Numbered from the stretch's first letter, positions 51,799 to 60,264 are shown. The stretch: DNA of 64,000 nt from JAFGBI01 sp964480725 (GCA_964480725.1 CAYZQO010000007.1:62001-126000); one strand, 5' to 3'. Made by a program: numbers and translations. Notes: a model not told the origin generated them from the letters alone.

Positions 51799-53100
51799 CT
51801 ACTCCTCCATGTTCTTCCGATCGATCTCCCACGCAGCGTTGGAGCAGAGCTCGCACGCCGCGCCGTAGAACCACGGTCGGAGCGCGGTGTCGCCCATGAG
51901 GTGCACGCGCATCCAGGCCGTGATGGCCGTCTCGACCTCGCTGCGCGTGTTGCCCCAGCTCATCCAGCTGCCGTGATCGACGGTGAGGTAGTTCGCGTAC
52001 ATGGCGGGCAGCGTGTCGACGGCGTCGAGGGCGTCCCGCGCCCCATCGCACCCGACCAGATCGTCCAGCCCACCGCAGAAGAACATGGCCGGTCCGTGCA
52101 GGTTTCGCTGGGCCGTGGCGCCCTCGATCGGCACCGAGGTCACGATGCGCTCGTCCCCCGACGCCTGGCTGGTGGCCACGGCGCCCTGCGAGTGACCGGT
52201 GGCCCCGATCTGGGTAGGGTCGAGGCGATGGTAGAGGGGGCTCGACGGATCCTCGTTCTGCTCCAAGACCCAGGTGACACCCACGACCATCGGCTTCGGA
52301 TCCCCGCGGGAGACGTTGGTGCTGTTCGAGCCGATCACGACGAACCCATGCGAGGCGAAGTGGCGAAGGAGCGCCCCGTACATGCTCGGGGTGGACCCGG
52401 TACCATTGCCCCAGGTGATCACCGGATGGCAGCGCCCGCTCTCCGCCATGTCCGCAGGCCGGAACAGCGTGAACCTGGGCACGACTTCGTCCTCCTCCGC
52501 CTCGCCCGCCTGCGGCCCGACCTCCTCCTCGGTCACCGTGGCGAACGGGCCCGCCACCGCGGGATCCGCGGGCTCCCACCCGCCGATGATGCAGCCGTCG
52601 CCGCCGCTCGAGCCCCCCGTCTCCGTACCTCCGGTCGCTGGCGTCGCGCCGCCGGTCGTCGGGGTGCCACCGGTGCCCGGCGTCGCGCCACCCGTCGCCG
52701 GGGTGCCGCCCGTCGCGGGCGTCGTGCCGCCCGTCGCGGGCGTTGCGCCGCCGGTCGCGGGCGTTGCGCCGCCCGTCGCGGGCGTCGTGCCACCCGTCGC
52801 GGGCGCTGCGCCGCCGGTCGCGGGGGTGCCGCCGGTCGCGGGCGTCGCGCCGCCGGTTCCCGGCGCTTGACCACCGGTGGCTGCCCCGCCCGACTCGGTC
52901 GGCGCCGCCGCGCCGTCACCCCCGGAGGCGGCCGGGCCCCCACCGCTGCCGCCCGCGGCGGCGCCGCCGGTGCCCATGGGCGGGCTCGTGGCTCCACCGG
53001 AGCTGTCCCCGCCCCCCCCGGAGTCGCCACATCCCCAGCCCGCAACACCAACGATCGCGCTCGCGATCGCCAAGGCCTTGGAGCGGTTCATCGTCCTCAT
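51799..53100 (-). CDS. Alpha/beta-hydrolase lipoprotein with long TGG/ATGG linker
   Basis: 433 residues (ATG at 53100 or, one Met later, 53091). The lipobox IVGVAGWGC puts lipidation at Cys24. Residues 28-175 are a Gly/Thr/Ala/Pro linker with repeated ATGGTTPATGG units. The enzyme domain (about 185-425) has the cutinase/dienelactone-hydrolase style: RCHPVITWGNGTGSTPSMYG (oxyanion region), GFVVIGSNST, the nucleophile elbow IGATGHSQGAVAT (G-x-S-x-G), an acid in FFCGGLDDLVG, and a His in TVDHGSWMSW. This group includes chlorophyllase- and PET-hydrolase-like esterases; the substrate is unknown. The GC-rich linker makes the DNA repetitive, although no N run falls here. Confidence 0.86.
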   Translation of the reverse strand: MRTMNRSKALAIASAIVGVAGWGCGDSGGGGDSSGGATSPPMGTGGAAAGGSGGGPAASGGDGAAAPTESGGAATGGQAPGTGGATPATGGTPATGGAAPATGGTTPATGGATPATGGATPATGGTTPATGGTPATGGATPGTGGTPTTGGATPATGGTETGGSSGGDGCIIGGWEPADPAVAGPFATVTEEEVGPQAGEAEEDEVVPRFTLFRPADMAESGRCHPVITWGNGTGSTPSMYGALLRHFASHGFVVIGSNSTNVSRGDPKPMVVGVTWVLEQNEDPSSPLYHRLDPTQIGATGHSQGAVATSQASGDERIVTSVPIEGATAQRNLHGPAMFFCGGLDDLVGCDGARDALDAVDTLPAMYANYLTVDHGSWMSWGNTRSEVETAITAWMRVHLMGDTALRPWFYGAACELCSNAAWEIDRKNMEE

Positions 53101-53174
53101 CGCACGTCCCTTTCCTCGCCGGCGGACCCCTGTCGGTGCGCAGTCGCGCCAGCCGCGCCGAACGGGGCAGAAAA

Positions 53175-53203
53175 CTTATGCAACCGCACCGACCCTTCCA
53201 CAA
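53175..53203 (-). promoter_or_regulatory. Possible sigma-70 promoter for the alpha/beta-hydrolase lipoprotein
   Basis: On the minus strand, TTGTGG (53203-53198) and CATAAG (53180-53175) are 17 bases apart, in a stretch of raised A/T content 75 bases upstream of the start. Spacing is ideal; the -10 matches four of six consensus bases. Confidence 0.4.
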
Positions 53204-53298
53204 GGACCCGAGCCCATCACCCCAGACTGCATTTTTCTAAGGTCACTCCCCTCAATGCGAGTCAGGCCGCCAGTCCCCCTGGCGCAGCGAGGGGCTCG

Positions 53299-54018
53299 TC
53301 AGCCGCGCCGGTCGCGGACGGCCGCTGCGAAGTGGGCGAGCCCATCGAGCGCCGGCGCGCGCAGGCCTGGCAGGTACTGGTCCCCCTCGCGCCGGAGCCG
53401 CTCGAGCTCAGCGGACGAAAGGCCCTCGGCCATCCGCGGCGTCGCGAGCCAGGTGGCGAGCAGCGCGAGGTCGACCTCGGCGTGAAACTGCGTGCCCAGC
53501 GCGGCGCCCGCGCGGAACGCCTGCACGGGGGTCGCGGGGGTCGAGCCGAGCAGGGTCGCCCCGACGGGCAGCTCCGCGGCGTCCGAGTGCCAGTGCAGGA
53601 CCACGGGGCACGACGCCTCGCGAGCGAGCGGCGCGAGCCAGGGATCGGCGGCGCCCGCGTCGGTGAGCGCGACCGGCGCGAAGCCGAGCTCCGTCCCGTG
53701 ACGCCGGTGCAGCCGGGCGCCGAGCGCGAGGGCGAGCAGCTGCATCCCGAGGCAGACGCCGAGCACGGGGACCTCCGCGCTCACCGCCTCGGCGAGGAGG
53801 CGGCGCTCGGCGCAGAGGCCCGGGTGCCGCTCGTCGTCGTCCGCGTCCTGCGGCCCGCCCATCACGACCAGGCCGCCGAGCTCGCTCACCGGCGGCAGCA
53901 AGGGCGCCGGCTCGTCGAGCAAGGTCCGTCGCACCACCGGCAGCTCGCCGAGCACGACGTCGATGAGCCCCGGGGTCTCCCAGGGGACGTGCTGCAGGAC
54001 GAGGACCGGCCGGTGCAC
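53299..54018 (-). CDS. Class I glutamine amidotransferase-like protein
   Basis: 239 residues. The nucleophile is Cys89 in VLGVCLGMQLLAL. The His is in GTQFHAEVD, and the Glu of the triad is probably the E in the same segment. The N-terminal segment LVLQHVPWETPGLIDVVL and GGLVVMGGPQDADDD match the GMP-synthase-like amidotransferase group (often labelled type 1 glutamine amidotransferase or GATase in heavy-metal or peptide metabolism). No synthase partner is adjacent, so the amide acceptor is unknown; some members act on gamma-glutamyl compounds. It is cytosolic. The gene runs toward the alpha/beta-hydrolase gene, both leftward, 198 bases apart. Confidence 0.85.
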   Translation of the reverse strand: MHRPVLVLQHVPWETPGLIDVVLGELPVVRRTLLDEPAPLLPPVSELGGLVVMGGPQDADDDERHPGLCAERRLLAEAVSAEVPVLGVCLGMQLLALALGARLHRRHGTELGFAPVALTDAGAADPWLAPLAREASCPVVLHWHSDAAELPVGATLLGSTPATPVQAFRAGAALGTQFHAEVDLALLATWLATPRMAEGLSSAELERLRREGDQYLPGLRAPALDGLAHFAAAVRDRRG

Positions 54019-54160
54019 GGCGCATTCATGAACGTGCGACCGCGGCGCCGCAAGCCCCTGTCGAGCCCCCCGCGATCGGTGCGGTCAGCGGTGCGATCAG
54101 CGGCGCCGCCCGGGAGTGACGGGCGCCGGGCGCTCGCAGGGGGTGGTAGGCTTCGATCCG

Positions 54161-54901
54161 ATGCGCTGGCGGACGATGGCGGGGCTCGCGCTGGTCGCGG
54201 TCGTGGGAGGCTGCGGCGGTAAGACGAGCCAAGACGACGCAACGGCGGCTCCCACCGCCGGCGGCGCCTTCGCCGGGGCGACGTCGAGCGAGGGAGCGAG
54301 TTCGCAGGCGGGGAGCGGCGCGGTCACCGGTGGAGCGGGAGGAGCGCCCGAAGCAACGGGAGGCGGCAGCGCCGGAGGCGATCCGAGCGCGGCGGGCACG
54401 AGCGCGGCGGGCAGCAGCGCTGCAGGAGGCACGGGCGGGACGAGCACGGGCAGCGGGGGATGCTCGGGCGTGCTGACGGAATTGGAGCCGTACGTCGGAG
54501 GCGGCGACGACTACGTGCCGGAGGCGCCGGGATGCCCCCTCGATCCGGCCCTACCGGAATGCGCGGCGGCGGACGAGGGGGCCGTCGTCGCCCGCACGGG
54601 GGCCTGTTTCGAGGCTTCCCTGGCGGAGCACGACTGCCTCCCTTGGGCGTACCCCGCCGACTCCATGCTGGTGCTGCTCCCGAGCGATCATTGTGTCGGC
54701 CCCACCGAGCTCGCCTCGGTGAAGCGCTGGGTGCCCTGCGACGGGCCCGCCGAGATCCGCGTCGAGTACGTCCAGCGTGAATGGTGCGAGCCCTGCGACC
54801 CGGCGACGCCCTCCTGGGGCGTTCTCTGGCTCCCGAGCGACCCGGCGCGGGTGATCGCGGAACGCCTGCCGGCCGGCGCGGCCCCCTGCGTCGAGCGGTG
54901 A
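54161..54901 (+). CDS. Lipoprotein of unknown function with Gly-rich linker
   Basis: 246 residues from the ATG at 54161, chosen because it exposes the signal MRWRTMAGLALVAVVGGC (Cys18). The linker (residues 25-110) is Gly/Ala/Ser-rich (GAGGAPEATGGGSAGG), then a Cys-containing acidic domain (about residues 115-246) with paired Cys (APGCPLDPALPECAAADEG, EWCEPCDPATPSWGVLWL). It is a small, probably disulfide-bonded, surface protein. It shares the layout of the other lipoproteins but is shorter. It converges with the unknown gene at 54952. Function is unknown. Confidence 0.7.
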   Translation: MRWRTMAGLALVAVVGGCGGKTSQDDATAAPTAGGAFAGATSSEGASSQAGSGAVTGGAGGAPEATGGGSAGGDPSAAGTSAAGSSAAGGTGGTSTGSGGCSGVLTELEPYVGGGDDYVPEAPGCPLDPALPECAAADEGAVVARTGACFEASLAEHDCLPWAYPADSMLVLLPSDHCVGPTELASVKRWVPCDGPAEIRVEYVQREWCEPCDPATPSWGVLWLPSDPARVIAERLPAGAAPCVER

Positions 54902-54951
54902 CGAGAGGATCTCGTGCGCGACCCGCGCCATCCGCCGCGCGGACTTTCCCC

Positions 54952-55701
54952 TCAGAACGCCCCCGAGAGGCTCAGCCCGTACGCCCCGGCGCGCTCGCCG
55001 CGGCGCGCCGTCACCACCGGGGCGACGCGGACCGCGACGGGGGCGCTTCGGACGTACCACCGCTGCTTAGCGCCCAATCCGATGCCGAGGGCCGTCGCCG
55101 ACGCGACCTGGGCGAGGCCAGCGAAGGCCAGGGCCGTGCGCGCCTCGTCGTACGCGCCTTGCTGGGCCAACCGGATGAAGGGCCCGGCGATCGGGATGGC
55201 GAGTGCCTCCTCACCCGGCTGCGAGATCCCGACCATGAGGCTTAGCCCATAGGTGACGCCGAAGACGATGCCCCCGGGGATCAAGAGGCCTTTGCGGTAG
55301 AGCGACTCGAGGTGATAGCCGTCGGGCTCGGGACGGTTCGGGTGGAACCGGATGTACTCGGGCGCGGTCCCGTCGTAGGTGTACGTCTCCGCGGTCGTCG
55401 TGGCGGCGCCCGGCGCGGTGGTGGTCGTCGTCTGTGAGATGACCGCGTTGGTGGGGCGCCAGCCGAGCGGGGGCGGGATCGCGGTGGACGGCGCCGGAGC
55501 CGCAGGCTGAGCGGTCGCGGCAGCGGCCTCCGCAACCGGTGGCGCAACAGCGGGCGGTGCGGGCTCCGCCGTGAGGGGCGGCAGCGCGGCGACGGTCGCG
55601 CCGTCGCCCTCGCTCCCCGACTCCTGTGCCGCCGCCGGGCTCACCCCGAGCAGCAGCGCGAGCGACACCCATCCCCAACGCTTCGACATCGAAAGATCCA
55701 T
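54952..55701 (-). CDS. Exported protein with Ala/Pro-rich region and two hydrophobic helices
   Basis: 249 residues from the ATG at 55701 (a second candidate is 55689). The signal peptide is KRWGWVSLALLLGVSPAAAQ, probably cleaved after AAA. An Ala/Pro linker (about residues 40-95) follows, then TTTTTAPGAATTTAETYTYDG. The C-terminal half has a conserved-looking segment YHLESLYRKGLLIPGGIVFGVTYGLSLMVGIS, then a second hydrophobic stretch (ALAFAGLAQVASATALGIGLG). The rest is charged. This looks like an envelope protein with two short membrane segments. I do not recognise the family. It converges with the upstream lipoprotein, leaving 50 bases between stops. Confidence 0.68.
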   Translation of the reverse strand: MDLSMSKRWGWVSLALLLGVSPAAAQESGSEGDGATVAALPPLTAEPAPPAVAPPVAEAAAATAQPAAPAPSTAIPPPLGWRPTNAVISQTTTTTAPGAATTTAETYTYDGTAPEYIRFHPNRPEPDGYHLESLYRKGLLIPGGIVFGVTYGLSLMVGISQPGEEALAIPIAGPFIRLAQQGAYDEARTALAFAGLAQVASATALGIGLGAKQRWYVRSAPVAVRVAPVVTARRGERAGAYGLSLSGAF

Positions 55702-56008
55702 TTGATTCTCCCCGGCCAAGGTCCGTGGGGGACGCGCTGCAAGCGATGGGCCACGTTCTACCGACGGCGAGTTCCCGGGATCCGCGCCACGAAACGACGC
55801 CCGCCGAATCGCCACCGTCTTTGGAGCGCCACACTGTCCTCGACGGCGCCCGGTCTGTGACACGCGAGATACAGTCCGGCGGCGGGGCGCCGGGCGGCCA
55901 CCGCCCTGGCGCGGCCGGCGCGCCGCCACCCCGCGAGCGCGGCGCGCCGCGAAAACGCCGCGAAATCGGCCTGGCACGGTCCGTGGAAGGCGTTCGCCGG
56001 AGTCACCC
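55702..56008. other. Intergenic stretch between divergent genes; nothing specific seen
   Basis: 307 bases between the start of the leftward envelope gene and the start of the Uma2-like gene. It should carry both promoters, but no clear pair of hexamers, RNA gene or repeat stands out. Confidence 0.5.
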
Positions 56009-56806
56009 GTGTCGGCTACAATGGTCCCCGTGAACGACGGGTTTCGCGCGGCGGTAGCGCTCCGGTATCCGGTCGCTCCCCGGCTCGAGGACTGGGTGCT
56101 CCCGGAGGGAACGGTGCCCGAGTCCGCGGTCCACGACGCAGCGGCCCAGCGCCTGCGCCTCGTCCTGGAGGCCTGGGCGGCGCGGCGGTGCGAGCTCTCC
56201 CCCGCGCATCCGTCCGCGCAGATCGCGCGCAACCTCGCCATACGCTGGCTCGAGAGCGCGCCCCGGGTGGGGATCGATCCCGACGTCTGCGTGCTCTACC
56301 CGCCGCCGCCGGAGGGGCCGCTGGTCGAGAGCCTCTGCCTGTGGAGGCCCGGGCACCACCCGCCACGGATCTGCTTCGAGGTGGTCAGTCGGAATCACCC
56401 ACACAAGGACTACGCCGCGGTGCACGAGCGGTACGCGGCGATGGGGACCGGCGAGCTGGTGGTGTTCGACCCGCTGCTGGCAGGCCCACGTGCGCTCGGG
56501 GGGCCGGTGGCGCTGCAGCTCTGGCGTCGCGACGACTCGGGGGCGCTCGAACGCGTGCACTTCGGTCCGGGGCCGGCATACTCCGAGATCCTCGACGCCT
56601 GGCTGCTCCCGCGGGAGCTCCACCTCGACCTCGCCGACGATCGCGCCGGCACCCAGCGGTGGCACACCGAGGAAGAGCGCGAACGGGCCGAGAAGGAGCG
56701 CGAGCGCGCCGAGAAGGAGCGCGAGCGCGCCGAGAAGGAGCGCGAGCGCGCCGCGCGCCTCGAGGTCGAGCGCCGCCTGGCCGAGCTTGAGCGTCGCCTC
56801 CGGTAG
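56009..56806 (+). CDS. Uma2-family (DUF820) PD-(D/E)xK nuclease-like protein with charged C-terminal repeat
   Basis: About 265 residues from a GTG at 56009 (MSATMVPV); an ATG at 56021 is an alternative. The fold is Uma2: LEDWVLPEGTVPESAVHD, then VGIDPDVCVLY with the catalytic Asp, ICFEVVSRNHPHKDYAAVHERYAAMG (E and K of PD-(D/E)xK), and GELVVFDPLL. Family members are restriction-endonuclease-like proteins often present in many copies per genome. The C-terminus is a heptad repeat, ERAEKER, repeated about four times, likely a coiled coil, encoded by a 21-base tandem DNA repeat. The role in the cell is unknown. I see no toxin, antitoxin or methylase next to it. Confidence 0.82.
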   Translation: MSATMVPVNDGFRAAVALRYPVAPRLEDWVLPEGTVPESAVHDAAAQRLRLVLEAWAARRCELSPAHPSAQIARNLAIRWLESAPRVGIDPDVCVLYPPPPEGPLVESLCLWRPGHHPPRICFEVVSRNHPHKDYAAVHERYAAMGTGELVVFDPLLAGPRALGGPVALQLWRRDDSGALERVHFGPGPAYSEILDAWLLPRELHLDLADDRAGTQRWHTEEERERAEKERERAEKERERAEKERERAARLEVERRLAELERRLR

Positions 56807-56990
56807 GATGCACGAGGCGACGTCGCCGGCCTGCGATGGGCGCGCGCGCGGATGCCGCGGGAACTGGCACATTCTGTGCCACGGGGCCACCCGGCTCGCG
56901 GCCGAGCGCCGAAGCCGGCGGCATTTAACTCGCTCATGGCTGGCGCTGAGTGTGGCACGATCCGTGCTTGCTACGATTCCGGAGGTAGCC

Positions 56991-57807
56991 ATGAAGCCCA
57001 TCGCTCCGATCCTGGTCGCGGCCACGCTCGTCTCGGCCACCGCGCTCGGCAACCCCATCCTGCTCGAGGCCGTCGACGCCCGGCAGGTCCCGGACACGAT
57101 GCACGTGCAGGTCACCTTCGTCTCGCCCAGCGGCGCGGTTGAGGCGGCGACCCGTGACGAGATGCCGCTCACCGGCGTCTGGGCAGCGACCGCCGGCTAC
57201 TCGAAGAACATGGGCAGCGGGGTCGTCTCGACGCCCGGCTACCAGCTCTGCGACTGCAACGTCCCCGCCGGCGCGCACACCTACCGGATCGACGCCACCA
57301 GCGAGGATCCATACCTGTACGCCACCGTCACCGTCGAGGAGGGCTTCGCGGGCAGGCCGGCGCCCGGGACCGGGGGCGCTGGTGGGATGATGCCGTGGGA
57401 CGAGCCCGATCCGATCGAGATGCAGGGGCTCGACTGCACGGTCGAGTGCGCGGGGAGCGAGCCGGGAACCGGGGGAGCCGGCCCCGACGGCACGGGTGGC
57501 AGCACGACCACGGGTGGCAGCACGACCACGGGTGGCAGCACGACCACGGGTGGCAGCACGACCNNNNNNNNNNNNNNNNNNNNNNNNNNNNNNNNNNNNN
57601 NNNNNNNNNNNNNNNNNNNNNNNNNNNNNNNNNNNNNNNNNNNNNNNNNNNNNNNNNNNNNNNACGGGTGGCGACGGACCGTGCACCAGCTGCCGCGGCG
57701 ACGACACGGACGGCTGCGCCTTCGCACCGGTCAGTGCCGCGCGGACGGGGCTCCCCTCTCTGCTGCTCGCGGGCATCGCGATCCTGCTCCTGCGGCGCCG
57801 CCGGTGA
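56991..57807 (+). CDS. Exported MYXO-CTERM-like surface protein with TGGSTT repeat, interrupted by an assembly gap
   Basis: The signal peptide is MKPIAPILVAATLVSATALG. The mature part up to residue about 130 has a beta-rich fold (MHVQVTFVSPSGAVEAATRDEM) with paired Cys (YQLCDCNVPAGAHTYRIDATSED). Four visible copies of TGGSTT precede an N run (57564-57663); the number of copies is unknown. After it come TGGDGPCTSCRGDDTDGCAFAP and a C-terminal hydrophobic helix with Arg cluster (LPSLLLAGIAILLLRRRR). This ending, just after a Cys-rich spacer, fits the MYXO-CTERM sorting signal used by myxobacteria to place proteins on the surface. Frame is preserved on both sides. The stop overlaps the next gene by four bases. 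Confidence 0.75.
57492..57663 (+). repeat. 18-bp coding tandem repeat (TGGSTT) broken by an assembly gap
   Basis: Four perfect copies of ACGGGTGGCAGCACGACC run from 57492 to 57563, then 100 N to 57663. The sequence after the gap continues as ACGGGTGGC and then diverges. Unlike the other gaps, no 55-base duplicate is present. The true copy number is unknown, but any multiple of 18 keeps the frame. Confidence 0.85.
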
Positions 57808-59432
57808 GCGCGCCCTGCACGGGACTCTCCGTCGTCACGCTCGCGCTCGTGGCAGCGACGGGCTGCCGCGACCCCGCGCCGGACGGCGCTCCGCAGGCCG
57901 CCCCCTCCTCCGCGTCGCTCGCGCCCGCTTCGGCCGCGCCGGGTCCGTCGGCGGGACCGGCGCGGCGCTCGCGCCTCGAGGTGCACTGGGATCCGGCGAC
58001 GGGCCGTGGCGACGTCGTGCACCACTACGCCTCCGGCGACCGGCTGCGCACCTGCTTCCACTGCGACTACCAGGGCTACACGGGGGGCCTCGTGATCGGC
58101 GCTCAGGGTGGGTCGGGGATGGGCTTCTACCCCGCGCGGCCGATCCGGGGCCACCGGCAGATCAACGTCCTCTGCGCCCAGGACGAGTCGCTCTGGGATC
58201 GCGACGAGCGGCGCGAATACACGTACGGCTGGTCGGAGAATTTCGGCACCGGCGCCGACGGGGAGCGCCTCGCCTACGTGCGCGGCAAGGTGCTCGAACA
58301 GACGCCCGAGCGCGTCACCCTGGCGGCCCGCAACGAGGGCGGCTGTTACGTGGTGGACAAGGTGGCCGCCACGAGCCCCGAGGTGCGCCACTGGATCCTG
58401 GCCACCCGCGTCACCAACCGCTGCGCGCGCGCGATCCACTTCGATCTCTTCAGCGGGGACGATCCCTGGCTCGGGCTCTACCGTACGGCGGCCGGCGATG
58501 TCGGCTGGACGCCGGCGGGCCTGGTGCAACACGAGCGCGCGTTCGCAGCCGGGGAGCTCACGGCAGCGGGGCTCTACGACCTCGGCAACGCGGCGGCGGA
58601 CGAGCGGGAGGGGTCCTTCACGGGACAGGCGAACTTCTTCGCGCTCGATCCAGCGCTGCCGCTGCCGGATTTCGCGGCGTTTGCCAACCGCTTCGCGCAC
58701 GGGCCGCCCGAGGTCGATCCCCGCCGGCCGCTCGACGACGAGACGATGACCGCGCTCAACCTCGGCTGGCGCGGGGTGACGCTGGGCCCCGGTGAGGGGA
58801 TGACGTTCGCCTTCGCCGTCGGCCTGGCCCAGGTCGACGACGGGACCGGCGAGCTGCCGCGACTGCCCGCGCTCCCGCTCGCCGACTGGTCGCGCTGGCG
58901 CCAGCTCCTCGACGCCGAGCGCGGCGCCCGGCGGGTGGGGCTCGACTTCGCCGCCGAGCGGGTCGAGCTCGAGCTAAACCCGAACGCGCTCACCGTGCGG
59001 GCCCGATACCTGGTCGAGAACCACGGCGCCGCGCCGGTGACGGGCAGCATCCGCTACCCGATCGCGGTGGACGCCGGACAGGCCCGCCCCACCACGGTCA
59101 CCGTCGACGGGCGCCCCCTGCCAACCGTGGAGGGGAACACTGGCGCGGAGGTCCGCTTCCCCCTGACCGTCCCCGCCCGGGGGCTCGCGGCGTTCGCCGT
59201 CGAGTACACGCAGGCGCTCACGGCGCCCCGCGCGACCTACGTCGTCACCTCCGCACGGACCTGGAGCTACCCCATCGCGCGGGCCGAGCTCGTGGTGCGC
59301 CACCCGACGGCGCTCGGCCCCGTGAAGCTGTCCTACCCGGCCTCCTTCACGCGCCGCAGCGCCGAGACGGTCGAACACACGGTGCTCTGTCAGCCCTTCG
59401 TCCCCGCGCGCGAATTGGTGGCAAGCTGGTAG
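57804..59432 (+). CDS. Large lipoprotein of unknown function
   Basis: 542 residues from a GTG overlapping the stop of the preceding gene (GTGA). The signal is APCTGLSVVTLALVAATGC with lipidation at Cys21. A Pro/Ala spacer leads to a domain starting near residue 53 (RSRLEVHWDPATGRGDVVHHYASGD). It has Cys pairs (LRTCFHCDYQGYTGG) and runs of beta structure. The C-terminal 180 residues form another beta-sandwich domain (LTVRARYLVENHGAAPVTGSIRYPIAVD; AFAVEYTQAL; RTWSYPIARAELVVRHP). No catalytic motif is visible. With its coupled upstream partner it could form a surface complex. I do not recognise the family. Confidence 0.72.
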   Translation: MSAPCTGLSVVTLALVAATGCRDPAPDGAPQAAPSSASLAPASAAPGPSAGPARRSRLEVHWDPATGRGDVVHHYASGDRLRTCFHCDYQGYTGGLVIGAQGGSGMGFYPARPIRGHRQINVLCAQDESLWDRDERREYTYGWSENFGTGADGERLAYVRGKVLEQTPERVTLAARNEGGCYVVDKVAATSPEVRHWILATRVTNRCARAIHFDLFSGDDPWLGLYRTAAGDVGWTPAGLVQHERAFAAGELTAAGLYDLGNAAADEREGSFTGQANFFALDPALPLPDFAAFANRFAHGPPEVDPRRPLDDETMTALNLGWRGVTLGPGEGMTFAFAVGLAQVDDGTGELPRLPALPLADWSRWRQLLDAERGARRVGLDFAAERVELELNPNALTVRARYLVENHGAAPVTGSIRYPIAVDAGQARPTTVTVDGRPLPTVEGNTGAEVRFPLTVPARGLAAFAVEYTQALTAPRATYVVTSARTWSYPIARAELVVRHPTALGPVKLSYPASFTRRSAETVEHTVLCQPFVPARELVASW

Positions 59433-59525
59433 GCGGCGCGCCCCGTGACTCGAGTCGACCTGGCCTCGCCTGCTGGGCGCGGGCTCCTCCCCTCGCTCGA
59501 TCCCACGCCATCGGGGGAAACCGAC

Positions 59526-60264
59526 ATGCGCGAGCTCCGCCTGCTGCTCAAGAACCACGGCTCGGCCGCCTCGATCTGCGCGGCCGCACTGGTGCCAATC
59601 GGCTGCGGCGACACCACTCATGATCCGGACCCGACGGCGGCGGGCGGAGCCGCGACCGGCGGCGTGCCCGCGACCGGCGGCGTGCCCGCGACCGGCGGCG
59701 TGCCCGCGACCGGCGGCGTGCCNNNNNNNNNNNNNNNNNNNNNNNNNNNNNNNNNNNNNNNNNNNNNNNNNNNNNNNNNNNNNNNNNNNNNNNNNNNNNN
59801 NNNNNNNNNNNNNNNNNNNNNNCGCGACCGGCGGCGTACCCGCGACCGGCGGCGTACCCGCGACCGGCGGCGTGCCCGGGTTGGGCGGGCTGACCACGAC
59901 CGGCGGCGCGGCTGAGGAGTACCCGTACGCGGTAGGCGAGCCCAGCACGGCTTGCCCCTATCCCTTCGAGGAGCCCTTCGTGGTGCCCATCCCCGACGAA
60001 GGGGTGCCACCGACCCTCGACTTCATTTGCCCGAGCGGCCGTCCGATTTCAACGCCCCGAGAACCCCGCCGACGGGGGGGGACGAGTTTCTCCCCCCTCC
60101 CCTGGATGCTTGCAGCCGCAGGGGAGAAACGCCGCCTCTGTCATCGGGAGGCACCTCTGGCAGCCTTAGGGAGGCAGGGTTGCACCTTGTCCTCAATGAG
60201 GAGAGATCGATGGCAGGCGAACATGACCTATCGGCACCAGCCAGGAAGCCAGGACCAACCATGA
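59526..60264 (+). CDS. Lipoprotein with ATGGVP repeat linker, interrupted by an assembly gap
   Basis: The ATG at 59526 exposes a signal peptide with LVPIGC as lipobox (Cys25). It is followed by ATGGVP repeats, of which about four are visible before the N run (59723-59822) and three after it. After the linker come LTTTGGAAEEYPYAVGEPSTACPYPFEEPFVVPIPDEG and PPTLDFICPSGR, then a run with poor coding character to the stop at 60262-60264. The last 60 residues look less like protein, so the gene may be truncated by a frameshift near 60055. No enzyme domain is present; such lipoproteins may be remnants of a larger linker-bearing enzyme. Confidence 0.55.
59652..59877 (+). repeat. 18-bp coding tandem repeat (ATGGVP) broken by an assembly gap
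   Basis: Before the N run, units are GCGACCGGCGGCGTGCCC. After it, two units have GTA in place of GTG and a third reverts. The flanks are thus similar but not identical, unlike the 55-base overlaps elsewhere. The missing part is of unknown length. Frame is preserved on both sides if the missing part keeps multiples of 18. Confidence 0.85.
60086..60130 (+). other. Perfect 10-bp inverted repeat upstream of the GH39 gene
   Basis: GTTTCTCCCC (60086-60095) and GGGGAGAAAC (60121-60130) are exact complements, and an inner 8-bp pairing CTCCCCTG/CAGGGGAG (60097-60104/60119-60126) is an alternative. The 25-base spacer could fold. It may end transcription of the lipoprotein gene (reading into its weak 3' part) or shape the leader of the GH39 gene, whose start is 80 bases downstream. 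Confidence 0.45.

Noticed and set aside
57492..59877. CRISPR-like arrays
   Set aside because: The 18-bp units are direct tandem repeats without spacers and are translated as TGGSTT or ATGGVP linkers.
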